Shown here one piece after another: positions 35,011 to 42,726 of a stretch of DNA of 64,000 bases. The first letter of the stretch is position 1; every line of letters starts with the position of its first letter. The notes under the pieces are model-generated. The model did no database searches and was not told where the DNA came from. It worked only from the letters and a program-made list of their open reading frames with translations. The DNA lies in contig NZ_JAAGLV010000019.1 in NCBI RefSeq assembly GCF_010548305.1, positions 98,248-162,247 of the forward strand, in the 5' to 3' direction. Source of the DNA: Streptomyces sp. SID13031. Lineage in GTDB: Bacteria > Actinomycetota > Actinomycetes > Propionibacteriales > Kribbellaceae. The translations under genes and the position numbers were made by a program.

Positions 35011-35906
35011 GACTCCTCCTTCTCGTCGACGGCGAGGCCGAGCAGCCGCACCGCGTTGTCCTTCAGGATCTTGGGGCGTACCTCGGCTTTGATCTCCAGC
35101 TCGGCGAAGTCCGCCAGCCAGCGATCCGGGCTGATCAGCGGGTAGTCCGAACCGAACAGCACCTTGTCCTTCAGCAGCGAGTTGGCGTACTTCACCAGCT
35201 GCGGTGGGAAGTACTTCGGTGACCAGCCGGACAGGTCGATGTAGACGTGCGGCTTGTGCGTCGCGATGGCGAGCGCCTCGTCCTGCCACGGGAAGGACGG
35301 ATGCGCGAGGATGATCCGCAACTCGGGGAAGTCGACCGCCACATCGTCCACCAGCAAGGGATTCGAGTACTTCAGCCGGATCCCGCCACCGCCCGGCAGC
35401 CCCGCGCCGATCCCGGTCTGCCCAGTGTGGAACAACGCCGGTACGCCGAACTCCTCCAGCACCTCGTACAGCGGATAGGCCATCCGGTCATCCGGCGAGA
35501 ACCCCTGCAGACTCGGATGGAACTTGAACCCGCGGACGTCGTACTGCTCGAGCAACCGGCGCGCCTCCCGAGCCCCGGCGCGCCCTTTCCAGGGGTCGAC
35601 GCTGGCGAACGGGATCAGCACGTCCCCGTGCTCGGCGCACTCCTGCGCGACCTCTTCGTTGGCGATCCGCGGATGGCCGGTGGCATGTTCGGCATCCACC
35701 GTGAACACCACCGCGGCCATCCGGCGCTCGCGGTAGTAGGCGGCCATCTCGGCGATGGCCGGCTGCCGATGGCCCTTCCCGCCGAAGTGCTTTCCCGAGG
35801 CTCCCATCAGGAGCGGACTGAGCGACCCGTGTCCGGACGCCGAGATCTCGGCATGCGTATGGACGTCGATGGCCACCAGATCGTCGACCCTCATCCGCGG
35901 GCTCAT
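35007..35906 (-). CDS. Amidohydrolase family protein (metal-dependent TIM barrel)
   Basis: A 299-residue amidohydrolase_2-type enzyme. The first metal site is IDVHTH near residue 14, followed by AVVFTVDAEHATG, GFKFHPSLQGF (Lys and His), LFHTGQTG, IILAHPSFPWQDEAL and the terminal Asp in VLFGSDYPLI. Such enzymes decarboxylate or hydrolyse organic acids, for example gamma-resorcylate or related decarboxylases; the substrate is not identified here. The chosen start, MSPRM, leaves one base before the SDR stop. Second gene of the acyl-CoA cluster. Confidence 0.88.
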   Translation of the reverse strand: MSPRMRVDDLVAIDVHTHAEISASGHGSLSPLLMGASGKHFGGKGHRQPAIAEMAAYYRERRMAAVVFTVDAEHATGHPRIANEEVAQECAEHGDVLIPFASVDPWKGRAGAREARRLLEQYDVRGFKFHPSLQGFSPDDRMAYPLYEVLEEFGVPALFHTGQTGIGAGLPGGGGIRLKYSNPLLVDDVAVDFPELRIILAHPSFPWQDEALAIATHKPHVYIDLSGWSPKYFPPQLVKYANSLLKDKVLFGSDYPLISPDRWLADFAELEIKAEVRPKILKDNAVRLLGLAVDEKEES

Positions 35907-35907
35907 C

Positions 35908-36819
35908 TCAGCTCCCCGGCGCGGCAGGAGCGGGGATCCCGTAGCTCTCGGGCTCGGCGCCGACGCCCGCATTCCACGAGGCTGCGATGGTGTCGGCGGT
36001 CCAGCCGCCCTCGGCGAAGGCGACCGCTTTCTCCTGCGGATGGGACCACAGCGCGAGCCGGTCGCCGCCGATGCCGATCGCCTGGCCGGTCACCTCGGCG
36101 GCCTGGTCGGACGCCAGGTACACGATCAACGAGGCGACGTCCTCGACCGTACCGAGGCCCTCGTCGCGGCGCAGCCAGTCCGGGAACGGCTCGCCGGTCC
36201 GCTCGGCCTCCTCGATGATCGGCGCGAACGCGGGGATGGTTCGGGTCATCTCAGTCGCCGCGATCGGGACCACCGCATTCACGGTGACCGCGGCCCGGGC
36301 GAGTTCCAGTGCCCAGGTACGGGCCATGGCGACGATTCCCGCCTTGGCCGCGGCGTAGTTGGTCTGGCCGAAGTTGCCGCGCTGGCCGGCCGGGGAGGAG
36401 ATCAGGATGAGCCGCCCGCCGGTGCCCTGCTCGCGCATCCGGGTGGCCGCGGCGCGGGCACAGGTAAAGGTGCCCCGGAGATGCACATCGATCACGGCGT
36501 CGAAATCCTGGTCGGACATCTTCCAGAGCACCTTGTCCCGCAGGATGCCCGCATTCGTGACCATGACGTCGAGCCGGCCGAACTCGGCGACCGCTTTGGC
36601 GACGAGTTCATCGGCGACCTCGGCCTGGCCGACCGGAGCGACCACGCTGGTGGCCCGGCCACCGGTCGCACCGATTCCCTTCACCACCGAGGCGGCTGCC
36701 TCGGCGTCGACATCGTTGACGATCACCGCCGCACCGGCCGCGGCCAGCGCCTCGGCGTACGCGCGGCCCAGCCCCCGACCGCTTCCGGTGACCACCGCGA
36801 CCTTGCCTCGTAGGTCCAT
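35908..36819 (-). CDS. SDR family oxidoreductase (3-hydroxyacyl-CoA dehydrogenase-like)
   Basis: A 303-residue SDR. The Rossmann motif is TGSGRGLGRAYAE, with VNDVDAEAA in the next strand and NAGILRDKVLWKMSDQDFDAVIDVHLRGTF. This closely resembles the SDR part of peroxisomal multifunctional enzyme type 2 (17beta-HSD4-like). The catalytic YAAAK lies in FGQTNYAAAKAGI and the serine in LILISSPAGQ. It probably oxidises a 3-hydroxyacyl-CoA after the MaoC hydration. GGAAGGAG precedes ATG at 36819. First gene of the cluster, divergent from the PaaX regulator. Confidence 0.9.
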   Translation of the reverse strand: MDLRGKVAVVTGSGRGLGRAYAEALAAAGAAVIVNDVDAEAAASVVKGIGATGGRATSVVAPVGQAEVADELVAKAVAEFGRLDVMVTNAGILRDKVLWKMSDQDFDAVIDVHLRGTFTCARAAATRMREQGTGGRLILISSPAGQRGNFGQTNYAAAKAGIVAMARTWALELARAAVTVNAVVPIAATEMTRTIPAFAPIIEEAERTGEPFPDWLRRDEGLGTVEDVASLIVYLASDQAAEVTGQAIGIGGDRLALWSHPQEKAVAFAEGGWTADTIAASWNAGVGAEPESYGIPAPAAPGS

Positions 36820-36871
36820 CAGGTCCGCTCCTTCCACTGCGTGGCGACCCGATCAACATAGGGCGGTTTTG

Positions 36872-36883
36872 TGACGGCCGTCA
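36872..36883. promoter_or_regulatory. Palindrome TGACGGCCGTCA in the paaX-SDR divergent promoter
   Basis: A perfect 12-bp palindrome, followed by a GACGGC copy 18 bp along (36891-36896). It lies midway between the SDR start and the PaaX start and is the best operator candidate for both directions. Confidence 0.6.
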
Positions 36884-36933
36884 ATATTTCGACGGCTATT
36901 AGTTCTTCCGGCCGGCCCGTCTACGCTGACGGT

Positions 36934-37764
36934 GTGAAGTCCGAGGACGACAGTGCGCTCACCTACTCCGCACGGCCGCAGTCGTTGATGCTCAGCTTTC
37001 TCGGCATCTACCTGGCCGGCCGGGACATCGCGGTGTCCTCCGGCAGCGTGATCGAGCTCTTCGGCCGGGTCGGCGTCACGGAAGAGGCAGTCCGCTCGAC
37101 GCTGAGCCGGATGGTCAAGCGCGGGATGCTGACCCGGCACAAAGACGGCCGCCAGGTCTACCTGGGCCTCACCCCGCACGCGACCGAGGTACTCCAGGAC
37201 GGCGCCGAACGGATCTGGCGGACCGGAGTGGTGAACCGCGACTGGGACGGAAGCTGGACGCTGGTCGGCTTCTCCATGCCCGACAGCCGGCGCAACGAGC
37301 GGCACGACCTGCGATCGCGGCTCGTCTGGGCGGGATTCGGTCTGCTGCAGAACGGACTGTGGATCGCGCCGGGCACGCGGGACGCGGCCACCATCGCGGC
37401 CGAGCTTGGACTGACCGGGGACGTCACCGTCTTCATCGCCCAGCCGGCCAAGCCGACGGAGTCCGCCGACCTGGTCCGGAAGGCGTTCGACACGGATGCG
37501 ATCGCCGGCCGGTACAACGAGTTCCTGGCCCGCTGGGCCGTCGGCTCCCCGCTGAAGGAGCTGCCCGACGACTTCGCCCGCCAGCTGATCCTGCACACGG
37601 ACTGGCTGCAACTCGTCCGCCAGGACCCGCACCTGCCGGCCAGCCTGCTGGCCGGCGACTGGCCGGCGATCCGCGCGGAGGAGTTGTTCCGGCAACTGGC
37701 CGCGCAGTACGGACGTACCGCCCCGAAGCTCGCCGCCCAGGTGATGGAGGAACTCCCAGTCTGA
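36934..37764 (+). CDS. PaaX family transcriptional regulator
   Basis: A 276-residue regulator of PaaX type. The N-terminal winged HTH (about 15-75) contains SLMLSFLGIYLAGRDIAVSSGSVIELF, then VTEEAVRSTLSRMVKRGMLTRH. The middle domain has WDGSWTLVGFSMPDSRRNERHDLRSRLVWAGFG, and the C-terminal region LILHTDWLQLVRQDPHLPASLLAGDWPA is family-typical. GTG at 36934 is chosen; a longer frame would run through the palindromic operator. In other bacteria PaaX is relieved by an aryl-CoA, which fits control of the divergent acyl-CoA cluster by its CoA-ester intermediate. Confidence 0.9.
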   Translation: MKSEDDSALTYSARPQSLMLSFLGIYLAGRDIAVSSGSVIELFGRVGVTEEAVRSTLSRMVKRGMLTRHKDGRQVYLGLTPHATEVLQDGAERIWRTGVVNRDWDGSWTLVGFSMPDSRRNERHDLRSRLVWAGFGLLQNGLWIAPGTRDAATIAAELGLTGDVTVFIAQPAKPTESADLVRKAFDTDAIAGRYNEFLARWAVGSPLKELPDDFARQLILHTDWLQLVRQDPHLPASLLAGDWPAIRAEELFRQLAAQYGRTAPKLAAQVMEELPV

Positions 37765-37787
37765 GGAGTGTGCGCCGGCCGACAACA

Positions 37788-37850
37788 TCTTCAGCGGATC
37801 TTCATGGAGTTCTTCGCCAGCTCTGACGGGATCTTCAGCGGGTTCTCAGG
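37788..37850 (+). promoter_or_regulatory. Array of MprA-box-like repeats upstream of htrA
   Basis: Two good 8-3-8 boxes: TCTTCAGC-GGA-TCTTCATG (37788-37806) and TCTTCAGC-GGG-TTCTCAGG (37832-37850). A degenerate one lies between them, TCTTCGCC-AGC-TCTGACGG (37811-37829). The six half-sites step by 10-12 bp, one helical turn each, as tandem OmpR/PhoB-type sites do. The last one ends 21 bp before the ATG. Confidence 0.7.
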
Positions 37851-37871
37851 TGCAGCCCCCAAGGTTGACCC

Positions 37872-39332
37872 ATGACCGAGAACCAGCCGCCCCAGCCGCA
37901 GAACCAGCCCGGTGACGAGACTCCGGTGCAGGGTTCGACGCTCGGCAACCAGCCTGCGAACCAACCACCGCAGCCCGCGTTGCCGACATACGGCTCGGGC
38001 TCACCTGAGCGCACGCAACAGCTGCCGATGGGTGGCTACGGCCAGCATCAGCAGCAGCAGTACGCGCCGCAGGGTGGGCAGCAGCGGCCAGGGCAGCACC
38101 CCACGGGCGGTGGTGGTGCTTACCAACAGGGCGGGCAGTTCGGGATGTCCGGGACGCATCAGGGGGCGTCACCGGGCCCGAACTGGCCGTTCGGCCCGCA
38201 ACCGGCCCAGTCAGAGCCCCCGAAGCCGCCGAAGCGGCGAGGTCTGGCTCTGGTGGCAGCCACCGCGTTGCTGGTCGGTGCCGCCGGCGGAATCGGCAGC
38301 GCGGCTGTCTACTCGGCGACCAACGACTCCACTACTTCGAACACGTCGGTGACCGCTCCGCTCAACGGCGGCCAGGCGGCCCCGATCTCCGCGCCGGACG
38401 GTTCGGTGCAGAACGCGGCCTCCAAGGTGCTGCCGAGCGTGGTGAAGATCGGCGTGACGACCTCCCAGGGCGCAGCCACCGGATCGGGCATCGTGATCAG
38501 CAAGGACGGCCTGATCGTCACCAACAACCACGTGGTGGCCGGCGCCGGCAGCGGCGGCAAGATCCAGGTGATGCTCAACGACGGGCGGACCCTGGACGCG
38601 ACGATCGTCGGGACCGACCCGCTGACCGACCTCGCGGTGATCCGGGCGGACGCCAAGGACCTGACCCCGGCCGTACTCGGCAAGAGCGGCAACCTGGGTG
38701 TCGGCCAGGGTGTCGTCGCGATCGGTTCGCCGTTCGGGCTGGAGGCGACCGTGACGAGCGGGATCGTCTCCGCGCTGAACCGCCCGGTCACCTCGGGCGA
38801 CGAGCAGCAGGACAGTACGACCGTCTTCCCAGCAATCCAGACTGACGCCGCCATCAACCCGGGGAACTCCGGCGGCGCACTGATCGACCTCGCCGGCCAA
38901 GTGGTCGGAATCAACAGCGCGATCAAGACCGCCGGAGGATCGGGACAATCCGAAGGCGGCAACATCGGCCTGGGCTTCGCAATCCCGATCGACCAGGCCA
39001 AGCCGATCATCGACGAGCTGGTGGCCAAGGGCAAGGCCACACATGCACGGCTCGGAGTTGGCGTCGGCAACGCGCAGTCTTCCGCGGCGTTCCAGCAAGG
39101 AGCGACGATCGGCGAGGTGACGTCCGGCGGTGCGGCGGACAAGGCCGGCCTGAAGACCGGTGACGTAGTCACCGCGATCGACGGCAAGGTGATCGCGTCA
39201 GGGGACGCGTTGGTCGCCGCGGTCCGTTCGCACCGCCCGGACGATGAAGTGACCATCACCTTCACCCGCGCCGGCAAATCCCAGCAAATCAAGGCCAAAC
39301 TCGGCTCCGACAACGGAAACCCGACCGGCTGA
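37872..39332 (+). CDS. htrA: HtrA/PepD-like S1C serine protease with PDZ domain
   Basis: A 486-residue membrane-anchored protease. A Gln/Pro/Gly-rich cytoplasmic N-terminus (1-120) is followed by one membrane helix (about 123-145). The trypsin-like domain has His in TNNHVVAGAG, Asp in PLTDLAVI and Ser in INPGNSGGAL. The PDZ domain (about 390-470) has GVGVGNAQSS, AADKAGLKTGDVVTAIDG. It degrades or refolds damaged proteins outside the membrane. In mycobacteria the equivalent pepD gene sits next to mprAB; here it is 6 kb away, but its promoter has the same repeat type. Confidence 0.92.
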   Translation: MTENQPPQPQNQPGDETPVQGSTLGNQPANQPPQPALPTYGSGSPERTQQLPMGGYGQHQQQQYAPQGGQQRPGQHPTGGGGAYQQGGQFGMSGTHQGASPGPNWPFGPQPAQSEPPKPPKRRGLALVAATALLVGAAGGIGSAAVYSATNDSTTSNTSVTAPLNGGQAAPISAPDGSVQNAASKVLPSVVKIGVTTSQGAATGSGIVISKDGLIVTNNHVVAGAGSGGKIQVMLNDGRTLDATIVGTDPLTDLAVIRADAKDLTPAVLGKSGNLGVGQGVVAIGSPFGLEATVTSGIVSALNRPVTSGDEQQDSTTVFPAIQTDAAINPGNSGGALIDLAGQVVGINSAIKTAGGSGQSEGGNIGLGFAIPIDQAKPIIDELVAKGKATHARLGVGVGNAQSSAAFQQGATIGEVTSGGAADKAGLKTGDVVTAIDGKVIASGDALVAAVRSHRPDDEVTITFTRAGKSQQIKAKLGSDNGNPTG

Positions 39333-39388
39333 CCCCCAACCTCCGTCGTCCCTCACCCCCCCGGGGGCGGCGGAGCACCACCCAGATA

Positions 39389-39423
39389 GGGACTGCGACC
39401 GCCCACCGAGCGGCCGCAGTCCC
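39389..39423 (+). terminator. Terminator of htrA
   Basis: GGGACTGCGACCGC pairs with GCGGCCGCAGTCCC (one A/C mismatch) around a 7-nt loop, 56 bp after the stop. Confidence 0.7.
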
Positions 39424-39592
39424 GTTTCTGCGCCCAGTACTACGCCCCACGCGCCCTCCGACGTCCGCTCCCACCCACCCAGATCGCGGGCTCCTACGTC
39501 GCCCACTCCGCGAGTACTAGGCCACTCGCCATTGCGAAGCCGCTCCAGGCTGCGAGTACAGGCAGCCGGGCACTCCGCAGCCGTGTCGACCA

Positions 39593-39740
39593 ATGAGGCA
39601 AAGCGAGCACTCGGCCGTCGACCGGCGCCGCTACGGCGACCCATTTGAGCGGCGGCAGCCCGATGGGCCTGTCTGCCTACATCAAGGTGATGACTGCAAG
39701 CCTGGAGAGTTCGGGCTGATATTTGAGGACGACCTTGAGT
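39593..39740 (+). pseudogene. Decayed hipA-like fragment
   Basis: In one frame the segment reads SAVDRRRYGDPFERRQPDG, then PVCLHQGDDC. The intact HipA at 44046 reads SAIVVRRYDR, then IRTHQEDLCQALGV, and HipA proteins usually have RLHQEDxCQALG at this place. The continuation GATGACTGCAAGCCTGGAGAGTT equals GAT GAC TGC CAA GCC CTG GGA GTT with two single bases lost and one gained, restoring DDCQALGV. There is no start, and the kinase motifs before and after are gone. It looks like a relic of a second hipA copy. Short, so not certain. Confidence 0.5.
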
Positions 39741-39978
39741 CTTCTCGGATCAGCGCCACCCGTGCCCGGCCTAAGCAGCATCGCCCATGAAGCCGTTGCC
39801 TGCCACCGGTTTCTGGACCGGCAGGCGGTGTCCGATAGCGCGTTGCGTGTAGACGAGCAGGTTCGTGAGCAGGTAGCGGATCTCGCCTGTAGCTGACGCG
39901 ATGAGTCCCAGGCGAGGCGGCAGACCTACCTGCCGCTCGACTGGGACTCCCTGGCTCTGGACGTTGGAAGCGGGTGGG

Positions 39979-41337
39979 TTAGCGGCCCTGGAGGGACTTG
40001 ACGTTGTCGCCGAAGGTCCAGTTCTTGGAGCCGTCCCAGTTGATGGACCAGGTCATCAGGCCTTTGAGGGCTCCGTTGAAGGTGTTCCAGGACTGGGCGA
40101 CCAGGGATGGGGACATGTAGCCGCCGCCGGCGCCGGATTGGGCTGGGAGGCCGGGGACCTGCTTGTCGTAGGGGACGCGGATCGTGACGCCTTGGATTAC
40201 CAGGCCCGTGTTGAGGCAGGTGGTCTGGGCTACGAAGCCCTGCACTGTGCCCGCGGAGTACGAGTCGCCGGAGCAGCCGTACATGCTGCCGTTGTAGTAC
40301 TGCATGTTCAGCCACCACAGCCGGCCGTTGTCGGCGTACTTCTTGATGATCGGGAGGTACGAACCCCAGATCGAGCCGTAGGTGACGCTGCCACCGGTGA
40401 CGTAGGCCGTTTCGGGTGCCATCGTCAGGCCGAAGTTCGATGGCATCTGGGCCAGCACCCCGTCGATGATCCGGATCAGGTTGGCCTGGGAGGCGGACAG
40501 CTGGTTGATGTTGCCGCTGCCGGTGAGGCCGGTCTCGATGTCGATGTCGATACCGTCGAAGTTGTACTTCTTGAGCAGCGGCACCACGGTCGCTACGAAC
40601 CGGTCAGCGACGGTGGACGAACTGAGGTCGATCCCGGCAGTGGCGCCACCGATCGACATCAGGATGGTCTGGCCGGCTGCCTTCGCTGCGCACATCTCGG
40701 CCGGGGTGGCGACCTTCACGGTCGCGTCCATGCCGTCCTCCCACTTCACCGTTCCGTCGGACAGGATCACCGGGAACGCCGCGTTGATCACGTTGTAGCC
40801 GTGCTGCCCGATCCGCGAGTCGGTGATCGGAGTCCAGCCGAACGGCGGATGCACACCGTTGGAGGCGCCGTCCCAGTTCTCCCAGTAGCCATGCAGCACC
40901 TTGCCGGCCGGCCTGGACTTCACCGGGCAGGTCGTCGACCCAGGCGGCGGGGTTGTCGGCGGCGTGGTCGGCGGAGTCGTGGGTGGCGTGGCGGGAGGAG
41001 TCGTCGGGGGCGTGGTGGGAGGGGTCGTGGGTGGCGTCGTCGGCGGAGTGGTGGGTGGCGCGCCGTCGCAAGCGCCGATGTCGAGCCACAACGAGGGCGC
41101 CGCGACGGGGTTCCAGCCGGCGCCAGGATGCGCGGTATGCGCGGCCCGAGCCTGGTACGACCGGTTCTGGTACGTCACCTTGGCGCCCACTGCATAGGTG
41201 ACCCCCTCGGCCCACGCGGGAGCGGTGCACGCCACTTGTACCGACGACTGGCCGGCCTGGGCCACCAGCCCGGCCGACGCGAGGAGCATCCCGGTTGCAA
41301 TGGCACTCGCGAGCGCAAAGCCGACCCGTCGGTTCAT
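39979..41337 (-). CDS. Secreted GH18 chitinase with N-terminal carbohydrate-binding module
   Basis: A 452-residue exported enzyme. A signal peptide (about 1-29) precedes a CBM5/12-type chitin-binding module (about 35-90: PAWAEGVTYAVGAKVTYQNRSYQA, AGWNPV...LW). A PPTTPPTTPP-type linker of about 45 residues follows, then a GH18 domain from about 145. The catalytic motif FDGIDIDIE ends in Glu268, with SIGGATAG upstream and MQYYN and MTWSINWD later, all GH18 marks. It cleaves chitin outside the cell. ATG at 41337 is chosen with GGGAG upstream; an alternative ATG lies 12 bp further up. Confidence 0.94.
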   Translation of the reverse strand: MNRRVGFALASAIATGMLLASAGLVAQAGQSSVQVACTAPAWAEGVTYAVGAKVTYQNRSYQARAAHTAHPGAGWNPVAAPSLWLDIGACDGAPPTTPPTTPPTTPPTTPPTTPPATPPTTPPTTPPTTPPPGSTTCPVKSRPAGKVLHGYWENWDGASNGVHPPFGWTPITDSRIGQHGYNVINAAFPVILSDGTVKWEDGMDATVKVATPAEMCAAKAAGQTILMSIGGATAGIDLSSSTVADRFVATVVPLLKKYNFDGIDIDIETGLTGSGNINQLSASQANLIRIIDGVLAQMPSNFGLTMAPETAYVTGGSVTYGSIWGSYLPIIKKYADNGRLWWLNMQYYNGSMYGCSGDSYSAGTVQGFVAQTTCLNTGLVIQGVTIRVPYDKQVPGLPAQSGAGGGYMSPSLVAQSWNTFNGALKGLMTWSINWDGSKNWTFGDNVKSLQGR

Positions 41338-41478
41338 GGCCACTCCCATTTAATAAGCAAAGACCTTTCGTATGTCTCACGGTAGAGGTTGACCCATCGG
41401 GCCGCCACGACATGTCGGAAACCCGCCACAGGGAATTGTGGTGCGGGGGTAGGCCCAAAGGCGCTAGCGTCCGGGCGC

Positions 41479-41994
41479 ATGACGATGTCTCGGGAACGGC
41501 CGCCCTTTGTTGCGGATGAGCGGACTCAGCTGGTCGGCTGGCTGGATCAGCAGCGGGCGCTGGTGCGCTGGAAGTGCGAAGGTCTCGCCGAGGCGGACGA
41601 GCAACGCGTCGTACTGCCGACCTCGCCGCTGATGACGGTGGCCGGGTTGGTCTCGCACATGCGCTGGACTGAGCACTGTTGGTTCAACGTGTTGTTCCTG
41701 GGCGAGTCCTTCGAGCACAACCCTCAGTTCAAGGAAGAGCCCGAGGACCTCGACATGATGGTCCCCGGCGTACCGCTGGCGAAGCTTCTCGACGACTTCG
41801 AGGCCCAATGCGCCCAGTCGAACGAGATCACCGCCGCCCACTCCCTCGACGACACCGGCAAACACCCCGACTTCGGCTCCGCCCAGGCCACCCTGCGCTG
41901 GATGATCCTCCACATGATCGAGGAAACAGCCCGCCACGTCGGCCACCTCGACACCATCCGCGAACTCCTCGACGGCGAGACGGGCTACTACTAG
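41479..41994 (+). CDS. DinB-fold protein (DUF664)
   Basis: A 171-residue four-helix DinB/YfiT-type protein. Three metal-ligand histidines are likely in VSHMRWTEHCWF and in MIEETARHVGHLDTIRELLDG, the standard end of DUF664 proteins. It may be a thiol-dependent transferase (mycothiol or bacillithiol type), but function is not shown. Two ATGs close together (41479, 41485) can serve as the start. Its stop overlaps the converging pirin stop through the shared CTAG. Confidence 0.87.
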   Translation: MTMSRERPPFVADERTQLVGWLDQQRALVRWKCEGLAEADEQRVVLPTSPLMTVAGLVSHMRWTEHCWFNVLFLGESFEHNPQFKEEPEDLDMMVPGVPLAKLLDDFEAQCAQSNEITAAHSLDDTGKHPDFGSAQATLRWMILHMIEETARHVGHLDTIRELLDGETGYY

Positions 41995-42704
41995 TCCGTC
42001 ATCTCCCAGAGCAGGACTTCCGCGCCTTCGGGGCCTGCCGTCACGCGTTGGCCGTCGGCGTTGGTGATCCGTGCCGCGTCGGAGTGGGCGAGGTGGCCGG
42101 CACTCTCTACGGCGATGTTGCCAAGAGCAACGAATAGATGGGCGTGGGGCGCCGGTGGGAGCTGGGTCGACTGGCCTGGCGCAAGTCGGGCGACGGAGAG
42201 GCCTGCTCGGGGTTGGTTGATGGTGATGGCAGTGGTGCCTTTGTGCTTCCGGAGGCCGGAGGCGATCGGGACGAGTTCGCCGGTTGCGAGCGACTCGGCG
42301 ACCTCGGCCTGCTGGTACGACGGCGTCAGGTCGTACTCGCCGGGGCGGACCCACATCTGCACGTAGCGAACCGGGTCGCCGGCGTCGTTGCGTTCGGAGT
42401 GCTGGATGCCGCTGCCCGCGCTCATCCGCTGGACGAGGCCCGGGTAGATGAGCCCGCTGTGCCCCTCCGAATCCTGGTGCAGCAGGGCTCCCCGTAGTAC
42501 CCAGGTGACGATCTCCACGTCCTGATGGGGATGCGTGTCAAACCCGGTGCCGGGGGCAACCACTTCGTCGTTGTGGACCATCAACAGCCCGAAGCCGACG
42601 TTCGCGGGATCGTAGTACGGCCCGAACGAAAACGAGTGCCGCGAATCCAGCCAGTCGCTCTGCGTCCGGAATCGGTCGTCGGCCCGTCGGATCTCGACAG
42701 TCAT
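41991..42704 (-). CDS. Pirin family protein
   Basis: A 237-residue bicupin. The N-terminal cupin carries the iron-site motif FDTHPHQDVEIVTWVLRG, then SAGSGIQHSERN. The C-terminal half ends with HAHLFVALGNI and LLWEM. Related bacterial pirins (YhhW-like) have quercetinase activity or act as regulators. The ATG at 42704 is preferred; upstream codons overlap the next gene in another frame. Convergent overlap with the DinB-fold gene. Confidence 0.9.
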   Translation of the reverse strand: MTVEIRRADDRFRTQSDWLDSRHSFSFGPYYDPANVGFGLLMVHNDEVVAPGTGFDTHPHQDVEIVTWVLRGALLHQDSEGHSGLIYPGLVQRMSAGSGIQHSERNDAGDPVRYVQMWVRPGEYDLTPSYQQAEVAESLATGELVPIASGLRKHKGTTAITINQPRAGLSVARLAPGQSTQLPPAPHAHLFVALGNIAVESAGHLAHSDAARITNADGQRVTAGPEGAEVLLWEMTD

Positions 42705-42726
42705 ACGCTCAGTCTCCCCGATCGCG

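Larger units (their letters stand above)
39333..39978. other. 646-bp region without an intact gene
   Basis: Holds the htrA terminator, a decayed hipA-like fragment (about 39593-39740) and a further hairpin (GCCTGCC/GGCAGGC, 39798-39826). No other credible frame. Confidence 0.5.

Noticed and set aside
39798..39826. Insertion-sequence end suggested by the hairpin beyond the hipA relic
   Set aside because: No transposase, no matching inverted end and no target duplication could be seen.
39901..41385. A 494-codon open frame opposite the chitinase
   Set aside because: Antisense of a clear GH18 gene; low-complexity Arg/Gly product typical of high-GC shadow frames.
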